From Ilyonectria destructans (taxonomy: Eukaryota > Ascomycota > Sordariomycetes > Hypocreales > Nectriaceae), in assembly GCA_020740775.1 (NCBI GenBank), contig JAHEWK010000006.1, positions 372,001 to 436,000 of the forward strand: a DNA stretch of 64,000 nucleotides. Direction: 5' to 3'. Position numbers and translations under genes: made by a program. Below the pieces are notes generated by a model that was given only the letters and a program-made list of their open reading frames with translations, had not been told where the DNA came from and did no database searches. Below, in pieces: positions 36,360 through 47,298 of this stretch. The stretch's first letter is position 1. Each line of letters opens with the position of its first letter.

Positions 36360-37385
36360 ATGTCCGCCCAACCACGCTCCCAAAAGGTTGAAATCAAAAC
36401 CATTGATGGCTTCACACTCCGAGGAGTGTTTTTCCCAGTCGATGGACAGGCACCTGTCATTATTATGACACATGGTGTAGGTAGTTCAAACTATTGCATC
36501 CAGTTCACACATGGACTAACCACCTTTTACAGTTCAACTGCGTCAAAGAGATGCTCTTGCCAGAGTTGGCAGAATGGTATCAATCTCTGGGTTACAACGC
36601 CCTGATCTATGACCCACGAAGCATCGGGGACAGTGATGGGCTTCCCAGAAACCAGATCAGCCCGCTTCAGCAGGCCGAAGATTTGTCAGGTAAGTTTCTG
36701 CATTGATCCTAGGTCGCATGAGAAAAACATCAACGACTAACAGTTATGGTTTTCAGACATCATCACATACACAGCAACATTACCGAGTGTGGATGCCCGT
36801 CGCATCGTCCTCTGGGGCATGTCCTTCGGGGCGACTGTAAGCGCATGCGCCGCTGCCGTCGACAGGAGAGTCAAGGCACTCGTCATGGTGTGCCCCATCT
36901 TCAGCTTCTTCCAGCCAGAGAAGCAAGAAAGGGCATTTGCACAACTCGTCAGGGACCGGCAGTCCCAGCTCCGTGGCAACGAGCCGTTCACTCTCCCGCC
37001 GTTCAACGCCAAGGGCGAGAACCCGATCGGCATGGCAGGCTCTGGAGGGCCGGGAGGCATGGAGGCGTATACTTTCATGAACGCCGTCATTGATCGTGGC
37101 GCTCCCAACTTCCGCGACCGCATTACGCTGCAAACGTACCACAAATTGGCTTTGTTCCGCCCCAAGGAGTTGCTAGATTTGGTCAAGGCTCCAATCATGA
37201 TGGTCATCCCGGAGTTAGATGACATCTCTTCTCCGAAGGAGCAGGAGGAAGCGTTTGACAAGTTTGAGGCGACGAAAGAGCTATACCTAGCTAAAGGGAA
37301 GGGGCATCTTACAGTCCTCAGTGGAGAGGGGTCCAAGAAGATCTGGCAAGCCATGGTGGATTTCATGAGTAAGTCGATCGAATAG
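36360..37385 (+). CDS. Alpha/beta hydrolase, polyketide thiohydrolase/transferase type
   Basis: Three exons, 36360-36476, 36533-36689 and 36757-37385, all in phase, encode 300 aa. The fold is recognised from MTHG before the oxyanion region, the nucleophile elbow WGMSFG with Ser114, an acidic residue in PELDD and a C-terminal His in GKGHLTVL. The arrangement HGFNCVKEM...YNALIYDPRSIGDSDG is that of the small hydrolases found beside fungal highly reducing PKSs. Characterised relatives hydrolyse the ACP thioester (brefeldin thiohydrolase) or move the chain to another acceptor (fumagillin polyketide transferase). The neighbouring PKS has no release domain, so I infer that this protein releases or transfers its product. 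No signal peptide is seen. Hydrolase versus transferase cannot be decided from sequence. Confidence 0.88.
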
Positions 37386-38505
37386 TCGGGCTTTAGGAAG
37401 GACGTTGTATGGATAGGCCCAATATCTGGTACATCATTACTCAGATTACAAATTCAACACAAATATAGATTGACCCAAATATGAATGACAGTATTGTATG
37501 TGAGTATATCCGATATTTCCGCTCGAGCATTGATAGTCTTGGGGTTATCCGTTGCACGCGGAGTCACAATAGTAGATGTAGCGCTTACAACTTTGCTAGT
37601 GAATGTTACTGTAGAGAGTATATGAAACGGCATATTGAATGAGAAAGTAGTCCACAATCTTAGGCCACATATAAACTGGCATTGACTATAGCAGATGTCT
37701 GGTGTGTATTCACGTTCGTAGTGCTTACGTCTTTGCTAGCGATGCTTCCCTGGAGCACACGGAACGGCAGCCAGTGCAACCAGGGTAGTTTGTCTCCGTA
37801 GATGAGCACATGCATGATGACTCCAAGATCCTTCCCCATGATGCAACATTGGCCCGACGGAACAGTTCGGGTTGTCAATTCACAAAGCCTCAGAGGGCTG
37901 CCCTATTTCATGCAATAACTAGGCCGACGGCCCTCGTGCTATTAAGCGCGCGGCACCGGCTTTATATGTACGAGGCTGACCTTGCAGGAGGAAAAGGATT
38001 AATTACCCAATATGGTCAAGGCAGGGGCAGGGAAGCGATTTCACAACTTGACAATGCTGGAAGGTGATTACGCTTGCCAAATAAAGGTAAGCTGGAATGG
38101 AAACGATATCGCAGCTACTCAAACGGGAATAGTGGCGGTGTCGCAATAGTGGGATATAATTAGTGGGTTAAATTCCCCGAGCGTAAGCTTTACGTATTGA
38201 CATTAGCGTTGTCGTCGATTGACACCTATTTCTGCCTTTGTTTCAGTTGCTGACTTGCTGACCTGCTGCTGGTTCATGTTGTTGGCTTTGTTCTCGCTAT
38301 AACGTTGAGCAGTACTCCCATCAGTCATCACATTTCACCCGTTATACCAACCTTGCCATTTGTCATCCCTAGTAATGCCCCTAATACTTAAGAGACTTTT
38401 GCAGTCCAGTTCCGGATTTCCTAAAACCTAAACTCAATCCTCCTTTCCCTTTCATATCCCACCCCCACCCTATCATCCCATCCCAACTCAGATTAAGACG
38501 ACATC
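37386..38505. other. Intergenic between hydrolase and SDR genes
   Basis: No gene supported. The end near 38,430-38,490 is C/T-rich (TCCTCCTTTCCCTTTC), as is common just upstream of fungal start codons. Confidence 0.5.
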
Positions 38506-39509
38506 ATGGCCTTGACCATCGTGCTCGTTACCGGCGCCAACAGGGGCATCGGCAAGGGTCTCTTGCAGCAGTATCTCTCCAAGCCGAACCACACCGTGGT
38601 CGCTGCCGTCCGCGACCCCAGCCACGCAACCTCCAAGGGCCTCGCCGACCTCCAGAAGGGCGCAGGCTCCTCCCTCGTTGTCGTCAAGCTCGACATTACC
38701 GTCCAGACCGACGCTGGCGAGGCAGTCAAGCAGCTCGAGGCCCAGGGAATCGACCACTTGGACGTTGTCATTGCCAACGCCGGGGTCTGCTACGCCTGGC
38801 CCAAGGTTTCTGAGCTTACTGTCAAGGAGATCGAGGGCCACTACGTCCCCAATGTGTACGGCCTGATCTGGACATACCAGGCTACTCTTCCCCTGCTCAA
38901 TAAGTCTAAGAGCGGCAAGTGGATTACGATTGGCTCTTGTTCTGCTTGGCTTGAGGTATGCTGCAATCCCGACTTCCTTATCACTCATTATTTAGTCACC
39001 AGCTAACCACGTTGTTGATCTAGTGAGTCTTGCATTATCCCGCGCTTACTTGCGCCACCGGCAATAATTCTCCGTGCTAACGTTGTTCTTAGGAACCAAC
39101 TCGACATGCCCAATGCGGCTTATGGCACGTCCAAGGTCGTCGCTCACTGGCTCACCAAGGCCATTCACCGTGAGGAGCCTACTCTTATCGCGTTCCCTGT
39201 CGATCCTGGGTAAGCAACCACCCCCATCCTCTCGGCAGTTGACCTCAAACTCGCATATGCATGCATATATATGTGTCACACTGCATCAACAACGGTCGAT
39301 AGGATCCACGGCTTGACCGGAGCTAACAGATTTATAGTTGGGTCCAAACCGACCTCGGAAACAACGGTGCTCACCACTTCGGCTACGACACGGCCCCTTT
39401 GAAGACTGAAGAGGTCACCGAAGGAATCGTCAAGGTCGTGGATGAAGCTACCCGGGACAACTACAGTGGAAAGTTGGTCCAGTGGGATGGAAAGGTACTG
39501 CCATGGTAA
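38506..39509 (+). CDS. Short-chain dehydrogenase/reductase, norsolorinic-acid-ketoreductase-like
   Basis: NAD(P)H-dependent SDR of about 249 aa. The first exon, 38506-38955, carries TGANRGIG at residues 9-16 and IANAGV. The third, 39093-39209, carries the catalytic YGTSK. The last, 39338-39509, starts WVQTDLG and ends GKVLPW. Joining exon 1 directly to 39093 breaks the frame. An 11-nt micro-exon at 39003-39013 (donor GTTGAT) restores it and gives LELTLNQLDMP, which fits the family. That micro-exon is my inference; an 8-nt variant is also possible. Its place between the hydrolase and the FAD oxidase suggests a role in ketone/alcohol tailoring of the polyketide. Confidence 0.85.
39003..39013 (+). 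other. Putative 11-nt micro-exon of the SDR gene
   Basis: CTAACCACGTT is bounded by AG on the left and GTTGAT on the right. Including it makes the total coding length 750 nt, divisible by three, and places a Ser-Ala-Trp-Leu-Glu to Asn-Gln-Leu bridge in frame. Without it a frameshift must be assumed. Confidence 0.45.
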
Positions 39510-39977
39510 ATTAGCTTCATCTGTATGGCCACGACTTAGACGGTTGATGTTAGACCCTGCTAGATAGCAAGGAAGCCCATGGCTCGACTACTGTTGCAAA
39601 ATGAGATCACACACTCCGCAATGCAAATACCTGAATGAATGACTGGTGGTTTACTTGTCCCATGTCCTAATTCTGACCTTCTGACGCTGTCTTAGCGGCT
39701 TGGCCATTTCATAGGCGGTAAAACCCATGTAGCGAAAGAAGATCCCTTGACTGATAGAGGGATGCTAGGAGCTACTGCCTAGATCGCAGTTGAGTAAACA
39801 GGAAAGATGACGACTGGAAATGGCCGAGATAGGCTTCAACAACTTGATAATCAAGCGATGCAGAGAAGTGGGCGATAACGTGGGGGAAAAAATGCGAATT
39901 CGAGTTGCAGAAATGTTCAAATTTCTCCATCTAGACACGGCGAAAGGTCTTCCTAAGGGACTCATCCTCTTCCAAAA
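39510..39977. other. Convergent intergenic region
   Basis: Lies between the 3' ends of the plus-strand SDR and the minus-strand FAD oxidase genes, and should hold both terminators. No gene is seen. Confidence 0.5.
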
Positions 39978-41781
39978 CTAATTCTTCAAGCACAGTCTCC
40001 CGTCCGAGGCAACAGTCACTTCATCGGCTCCAACAGACGTGTGCGCCCACAAGACGAACTTGGGGTCGTACGTCTTCTTCACCTTCAGCAACTTGTCGTA
40101 GTTCTCACCGTAGTAGTCCTTCTTCCAGTCAGGGTTGTCAAACGTCCCCTCGTTGGCATACGCACCACCGCCAGGCGTCAGCGGCTTGAGGAGGTCTTGG
40201 AACCCGTTCACCTGCGCCTGGACGTCGCGCATCGTCGCAACTGAAGAATTAGGGGCAAGAGTGACGTCGACGTTGAGCCAGTAAAGGGACTCGCGCCAGG
40301 CGTTTATGACGGCGTTGGAGCCCGCCTTGTTACCGACGCGAGCGTGCGTGACGTTGATTGCGATGCCGTTGACGCGCACCGAGAGTCCAGAACTGACGAT
40401 TTTTCGAAGATTTTCGACGAGGGCAGTTGCATTATTCTCGACGGTTGAGCGTGGGATGAGCCGCCCACCGATGATGTCGTTCGTTGTGTACGGGCCATAG
40501 GGAGCATCGCCGGTATAATGATCATAGTGCTCGTAAAAGGACGGCCTGTCGCTCGTCTCGTAAGCCGTGGGTACCACGTTGAGCTTCTTGAGCTCCTGCA
40601 AGTACAGGGACAAGGCATCGGCTACGACGGAGGCCTTTGCGCCGGGGAATGTTGCAAAGCTCAGGCTAAACGAAGCGTTCGTGAAGCCCCAGACGGTGGA
40701 AAAGCCAGAGATCTTGTCCAGAACCAGCAGGTGCTTCTGCCAGGCCTCTATGGCGGCCCAGAACGCATCGTCGTCTGTATTGTCGAAGGCGAATGATCCA
40801 CCGCCGACCCGGCCGTCTGGGTGGGCTTTTGTCGTCAGTGAGAGAACTATGGCGTAGTTGCCGGCGCCTCCGCCGCTCAGAGCCCAGTAGAGACCCGAGT
40901 TCTCGGTAGGCGATGCCACGAGGTGACGGCCGTCGGTGGTGACAACTTCAAACTCAAGCGTGTTGTCGGCTGCGAGGCCGTATGTGCTTCCGAGAGGACC
41001 GTGGCCAGCACCTTGCACGTAGCCACCGACCATGCCGACAGTGGGACAGAAGCCGCCCACAACGCGGAAGCCCTTTTTGGCAGCTGTTGGATAGGCTTCA
41101 AAGAACTGGACACCGGCCCAAACCTTCACAGCCGGGCCGCTATAGGCGGGGCTCGTGTAGTTGAGAAAGGTCATGTTCTTCAGGTTATGCGTCCACAGCT
41201 CGAGGGACCCCTTGCCGTTGGACCGCCCAATGTAGTCATGGCCGGTGTTCTTGATGGTGACTCGGATGTTTCTCTCCCTGGCAAACTTAAGCCCGGCGAC
41301 AACATCTGTGGCACTGCTGACGTTGATAGCATAGGACGCAATGTTACCTAGGGTGCATGTCGCGTTCTGAGGAGTGAACGGGCTGCACGTGTCATTCAAC
41401 CAGTACGGCGACATGGGATTGACAGGGTCTGGGAAGCTACACCACAACAGTTAGAATCGCGTTCATCTGCAATATGAGATTCAGGGTCAGGGTTACTGAC
41501 TATGCGAGTGGTTCAGTCCATCTCTCCTGCAGATTGGTACACGCAGCAGCGTCGTAGGCATCGCCATGGCAGACCTCCGCCAGAGGGGCTCCAGCAATGA
41601 GTCTGCCACCAATGGTATGGTTCAGCTTGTTCCAGTCGGCCGACCTCGGCCAGTGGAAGTCTCCTGGCAAATAGCGACAGCGCGTGGATGGAGTGGACCC
41701 GTCCAGAGGGACAGCGGCTGCAGTGTGTGAATGCGACCATACCGAGATGGCGGCCAAGACAATGTGTGCATGAAGATGCAT
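39978..41781 (-). CDS. Secreted FAD-linked oxidoreductase, berberine-bridge-enzyme family
   Basis: Two minus-strand exons, 41501-41781 and 39978-41436, give 579 aa. The N-terminus (MHLHAHIVLAAISVWSHSHT) is a signal peptide, so the enzyme should enter the secretory path. The FAD-binding domain shows KNTGHDYIGRS with His160 and VGGFCPTVGMVGG with Cys224, the two residues that tether FAD in bicovalent members. The C-terminal BBE segment has YYGENYDKLLKVKKTYDP and FVLWAHTSVG. Several N-glycosylation sites (NDT, NAT, NVS) fit secretion. Members oxidise alcohols or C-H/C-N bonds. A fungal member in the solanapyrone pathway (Sol5) oxidises an alcohol and promotes a Diels-Alder cyclisation. A similar late oxidation of the PKS product is inference from the neighbourhood. 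Confidence 0.93.
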
Positions 41782-42836
41782 TGTGGGTGTAGTCAGGGTC
41801 TCAACGGAAAGAGTGAATGTATCTGAAATGAGACAAGATGGGAGAACCCAGCTACCAGACTGTAGGTACTGGCACAGATGACAGGTAAAGTCGAGAACTG
41901 GATACTCGGGGCCAGACAGCGAGAAAAGAAAGAGATCGACCTTGAATTTATCGTAGCATTTGCTAGCCTGGACAGTCTTAGCTCGGCCTGATACGCCTCG
42001 ACTCCTCTGAGAGCCTCGTCTATTCTATCCAACCATTGGATTCGGAGAGAGGGGTTGAGGAATCCTCTCTTCCGTGCAAAACGGAGACTATTGTCGGATG
42101 TGCTCAGTACGCGCCAGGCGGAAGGAAGAAAGATCCATTGCTTCTCTCCAAGCCACCGTAATCCTACTAGTGGAGAGGCTAGGGTCGAGTACCAGGTCTT
42201 CTCTAGTGCCAATTCATCATTAGGAACCACGATACGAAGAGGGAATTTCCTATCCTGGATCTGATAGAGTATTTCCTCTATTCACAGGGAGGCGTATACT
42301 GGCTTAGCGATAGCAAGCATGTGTCGGTCGATCCCTATCGGATGGCTCGGCCGTCGGATCTCTGCGTTCATAGCTCTGCATGTGCCAATCACCAGAGAAG
42401 GAGATGCTTACCTTGCATAAAAACCCCTGCCATGTTGCTTACCGTGCATGATGATTACCTGCATTTGCGGGCATTTATCGACCGGGGCCCAAGGAGCGAA
42501 CGGGCCGGTCCGCCAGTGGCCACTGCGCCACCGGCTTATTGTCCTGATTCAGCACCTTGAATCTCGGTAGATATCCGCTATGCTATGAGACACACCCTGC
42601 TGGGTTCTCGACCCTTATCCTTGGTAATTGTCGGCATGGGGATGGGATGGGGCGAAAAGTAATCAGGGAGCCCAAGATTGGTTGCGCTTATTTGGCCTCC
42701 ATTGCGTGCGAATACTACAAACAACGCCTGCTCCCACTGACGACAAGCGAGTGCTACGCTGCAGGTAAAACATACATTACCAGTCATCACCCCCTGTGCG
42801 CCCACAGCAGTTTGGGATAACCTGGTTGCAAGTACA
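41782..42836. promoter_or_regulatory. Divergent region between FAD oxidase and P450 genes
   Basis: About 1.05 kb between two divergent cluster genes, probably carrying both promoters. A minus-strand open frame of 145 codons (41,793-42,230) exists but lacks any domain or supporting signal. Confidence 0.5.
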
Positions 42837-44954
42837 ATGGCGACCTCGTATGACTTCGTCCAAGGTGCTCTGGGAACCAACGCCCAGATCCGTCTTCAAG
42901 ACACTCTCAACGACTGGAAGAATGAAGGTCTTCTGAGTCTGACTACCCTTTACGTTGCAACTGCCCTGTGGTTTACCTACGTCGTATTCTTGGCGGTATA
43001 TCGATGTATGTCCCCCACTGAGACCCAGCGTTCTCTGTCAAAGCGACCCCATTAACGACCTCGTTACAGTGACATTGTCCCCCCTTGCACGGATTCCAGG
43101 ACCCAAGTTGGCGGGTAAGACTCCACGGCTCATGCTTGACTCCAGACCATGACCTCGCTAATGAAACCTCACGTTCCACCTTGCAGCTGTCTCTTTTTGG
43201 TATGAAATCTACTACGATGTTGTTCTTGGAGGGAAGTTTTACCGAAAGATTGGTGAAATGCATCAGAAATATGGTAAGTTTTCAAGGCTTCTCGCAGAGG
43301 AACTCTTATCTTATCCTTTGTCATTTTCGTGGTTAACCGATTGCAGGCCCCATCGTCCGGATAAACCCTTACGAAGTTCATTTCAACGACCCAGAGTTCA
43401 TTGATTCCATCTTCCCGGGTCCGGGGAGAAAGACGGACAAGTATTTCTTCACCGGTCAAAGAACTGGAAGTAAGCATTTCTCCTTAGATTCGCGCCTTGT
43501 CGCTGTCTCGATCTCTGACCTCGTTGATTAGCCGCCGAGTCCATCGTTGCCACCATCGGCCATCACATGCACCGCAGACGGCGAAACGCCATCAGTGGCT
43601 TCTTCTCGGCCGCCAGCATTCGCAGACTCGAACCCATCATTCAAAGCCATCTGAAGAAACTACTATCCAGAATGGACGCCGCCGGCGAGAGCGGTGAGAC
43701 CCTACCAATGCACTACGTCTTCAGGGCGTTCACGAGCGACCTGATCACCGAGTACGCCTTTGGCGACTCGTTCCATTTCCTGGATGAAAAGGACTTTGCT
43801 ATCCCTTATATGCTGTCTACTGACGTGTTCTTCATTCTCAACCACACATTCTGTCACTTTCACTGGGTGTTTACCTTGCTCATGATGGCACCACCTTGGG
43901 TTGTCAAGACCTTTATCCCGTCTTTGACGGAGATGTGGGACAAGCGAATGGTTAGTTAAGACTTCCCTGGTTAATCAACGAGCCAGCTCTGATCGGATAT
44001 TAATACGCATTTCAGATGTGGGTAGAAGCTGTTGAAGCCATCAGGAATTCCAAGAACCCCGAACGTGTCAAGAATACCATCTTCGAAGGCATTCTCTCCA
44101 GCAAGTTGCCTGATGAGGAAAAGAGCACCCTTAGACTGGCTCAGGAAGCGCAATTGGTTGTCTTTGCTGGTGAAGGTACCACAGGTGAGTTCCCAGTGAA
44201 AAGCCCGCCATGATGGGGAAGATTCTGAGGGGTAGGGCCTCGTGCTGATATTGGCCTGAAACTGATGATATTGGTAGCATATACACTTCAGGCCGCCATT
44301 TTTCAGCTGCTCAGCCACCCATCAATGTACGAGAAAGTCAGGGCCGAGGTCATTGAAGCCCTTCCCGATGCGGACGAGGTCCCGTCTTTTACTCAAGTCG
44401 AGAAGCTGCCGTATCTGAGTGCCGTCATCCAAGAGACGGTCCGCGTGCATCCCGGCGTTGTCTCGCGTCTACCTCGCGTCTCGCCCGAGCTGCCAATCGT
44501 GTACCAGGACAAGCATAGAGCGACAGAGTATGTGATCCCACCCTGCACTTCGACCAACATGACGACGCACATTGCACACATGAATCCGGACGTGTTTGAG
44601 GATCCGTATGAGTTCCGCCCGCAGAGGTGGATTGACAACCCAAGACTCGACAAGGCATTCATTGGATTTGCTCGGGGTACTAGAAACTGCATTGGGTGCG
44701 TATATCATTTCAAGATTTGTCAGACTCAAAATTACTAACACGTTTGCGTCGACAGCATGAACTTTGCGAAGAAAGAAATGTCCATGGTCCTGGCCTCTAT
44801 CATTCGGAAGTATGATATTTACCGTGGACAGGACGGGCCAACACTGGAGTTGTACGAAACTACGCGGAAGCAAGACATTGATCTGAGCCGGGAGTACATT
44901 ATCCCCTTTCCTGCTAAAGGAAGCCATGGACTACAGGTCAGGGTTCACAACTAA
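42837..44954 (+). CDS. Cytochrome P450 monooxygenase (8 exons)
   Basis: Haem-thiolate monooxygenase, 542 aa. Exons 42837-43005, 43070-43114, 43187-43273, 43347-43469, 43532-43950, 44016-44184, 44278-44695 and 44756-44954 keep phase throughout. A membrane anchor at about residues 35-57 (LTTLYVATALWFTYVVFLAV) is followed by the proline-rich hinge ARIPGPK. The I-helix motif AGEGTTAY is split by intron 6. The K-helix ExxR is Glu390/Arg393 (ETVRVHP). The haem loop FARGTRNCIG places the ligand at Cys475, and intron 7 cuts this loop's last Gly codon. It looks most like the benzoate-hydroxylase/trichodiene-oxygenase-type fungal P450s. As the last gene before the RIP-degraded block, it likely hydroxylates or epoxidises the polyketide. 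It should sit in the ER membrane with a separate reductase. Confidence 0.95.
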
Positions 44955-45616
44955 GAACAGTGGGATGGTGTTTAAAGGTCTTGGAGGTTTCGGGGTACAT
45001 ATACGCCATTCAATGTCTGCACAAGTACGAGTAGGCAGGCAATTCAGATTGATAAATGCTTATATCTACGTGCTGGCTTCTAACCTTTATATGCGTTACC
45101 TTTATAGAACATTTCTTTAACAGAAATTAAACTAATAATTGATTACTGTCACGGGCCAGATAAGATTAACTTAAGAGGTAATGCCACTGTATTGTGAGGA
45201 TACTACAATAGAGAGGAAAGAGAGAAAGCGGGCAGGCGTGTAGATATATTGATGCGTTAATAGTCCCTGTAGCCTGCTCTATGCGCCTTAGTTACGTATT
45301 GACCCCACCTTGGGTCCAGCACTCTGTTTCCGTTACAGTAATTATATTTATTTAAAAGGAAGGTAATAAACATTTTAAGGCAGTAATATAACTGTTAATA
45401 TTAGATTTTACTGTTATAGCTTGAGCCTTAGGCTTATACCCGTAAATATAGATATTCAGGTGGGGGTTATATAATTACCGGACTCTATAAGAGTTTAATT
45501 TAAGCTGAATTATATATAAAGAGCTTCTCTATAGTTATTAATACTATTATTCAGCGCCTATTAAGTATTTTATATTAAAGCTAGTCTTATTATATTTACT
45601 AACTATATTATATATT

Positions 45617-46842
45617 ATTAAGAGGTTAGAGTGCTCTAGTATATATACCTAAAGGGGGAACTAGAAGCTTAACAGTAAAAAAAAACACTAATAATAGTAT
45701 TAATAATACAGACTATATACTCAGTCTATTTAAAGATTAATAGTTACTTAAATAGATTAAAATTTCTAGTCTAACTAGTTATCTTTTCTAATATCTTAAT
45801 AAGCTGTAGGAATAGCTATATCTTAAAAAAGCTAGATCTATTGGAAAAGCTAGATCTTAAAAAAGCTAGATCTTAAAAAAGCTAAATCTGCTGGAAAAGC
45901 TAGATCTGCTGGAAAAGCTAGATCTTAAAAAAGGCAAAATTATAATAGATATAAAAGCTCTATAAGCCTTACCTCTTTCACTCTAGTTATCTTTCTATCT
46001 TTATATATACCTTAACTAACTACTTAACTAACTACTTAACTAACTACTTAACTAACTACTTAACTAACTACTTAACTAATTACTTAACTAATTACTTAAC
46101 TAACTGAAGATATCTACTTTCTATTTTACCCTTCAGACTGATATAGTATCTTCTAATTATAGCTATACTTATAGCTTCTATTTCAATCTGTACTATTTAA
46201 TCTAAAGTAATCTAACTTTAATTTTAAAGCTATAAATTGCAGCTAAAAAGTCCGGACTTAAAGATATTAAAAGAGTATAAATTAATTGACTCAGCAAACT
46301 GTATTTAGTGTAGTTACTTATATTTAGCTGCTATATTTAAGAGCTAGCCGGCCTAAATATAAATTTAAAATTCTAGATTACTATTAAGATAGGCTATCTT
46401 AGGATAATAGTTTAAAATTGTAAAAGTAGGATAATTTCTCCAGCTGAAAAGGTATTTTTAAATAGCTTATATAGCTCTAGCTATATAGTATAGATTATAC
46501 AGCTAATATATAATATAGTATTAATTAACTTACAGCTAAAGAATTAATAACTATAAGAATCTAAGGGAATTCTATTAATAGCTTTAGTTAGTAAATAGAA
46601 GTTAGCTTAATTTAGGCTTTTACTAACTAATTGCCTTTAGTAGCAGCTATAAAGAAATTATAGAGGGATATTATAGAGGAGGTTATATACTTAGCAGTTT
46701 TTTCTAGAGTTAGCAGATTAATATAGAAGAGGTAAAAAACTGTAATTAGATTTATAATTAATAGATTAAGTTTCTTATTATATTTATATAAGAATATAAT
46801 ATAGAATTTAAAATAATAATTAGAATAGTAATTTTAATAATA
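45617..46842 (+). repeat. Dispersed repeat, copy C, with expanded internal tandem units
   Basis: Same orientation and landmarks as copy A (ATTAAGAGGTTAG start, GGGGGAACTAGAAGCTTAACAG box, TTTTAATAAT end). It is longer than A and B, mainly because of two internal arrays: about six units of a 15-bp GCTAGATCT-type repeat near 45,825-45,935 and about eight units of a 12-bp repeat near 46,005-46,110. A chromovirus LTR begins about 20 bases past its end. Confidence 0.8.
46005..46110 (+). repeat. 12-bp tandem repeat (CTTAACTAACTA)n
   Basis: About eight near-perfect units, a few with a C-to-T change (AATTA for AACTA). Copy A has about two and copy B about three, so the array expanded in this copy. 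Confidence 0.9.
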
Positions 46843-46864
46843 ATATTATATATTATAAAAATAA

Positions 46865-47298
46865 TATTACAGCTTGGGTTGGAACTAGGCGGTTACAACT
46901 GGCAGTACCATAATATACCCACTTTTTTATATAATATTAAAATCCCGAACTCACCCTATATAAGTAAGCTAGAATATCTAACTTACTTATCTATAATAAG
47001 CTATAAGATTGGACTTACTCTTACTCAGTAAGCCCACCAGAATAGCTATAGTATATAAATATACTTATTTAGCACTTTTATAGAAAATAGCCTTATTAGC
47101 TATTAATATAACTTAGTTATCTAGCTTACTGTACTAACTATATATTACTAGATATAATATCTTCACTCTACTATATTACCCTATTTATAGTAACTATACT
47201 ATAACTTATATATAATATCCTAATCCCTACTAGGACCTAAACCCCTATAATCCGCGCCTACCCTATACCAACAGTCCAGAATAAGTACGGCCGTTATA
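46865..47298 (+). repeat. 5' LTR of the chromovirus
   Basis: 434 bp, beginning TATTACAGC and ending GCCGTTATA, consistent with an ancestral TGTTAC...GTTACA pair after C-to-T and G-to-A changes. It matches the 3' LTR at equal length, with differences that are mainly transitions. Confidence 0.9.

Larger units (their letters stand above)
45120..46864. other. AT-rich, RIP-degraded flank right of the cluster
   Basis: The composition falls to TATA-rich DNA within about 350 bases of the P450 stop codon. Contains repeat copy C and ends at the left LTR of the chromovirus. Confidence 0.85.

Noticed and set aside
38488..38988. A 166-codon minus-strand frame
   Set aside because: It overlaps the SDR first exon, which carries the Rossmann and NAG motifs on the plus strand.
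41793..42230. A 145-codon minus-strand frame upstream of the FAD oxidase
   Set aside because: No start context, domain, signal peptide or intron pattern. It occupies a probable promoter region, though a decayed gene cannot be excluded.
46005..46110. Regular short repeats that could suggest a CRISPR array
   Set aside because: The 12-bp units are contiguous without spacers and lie in eukaryotic transposon DNA.
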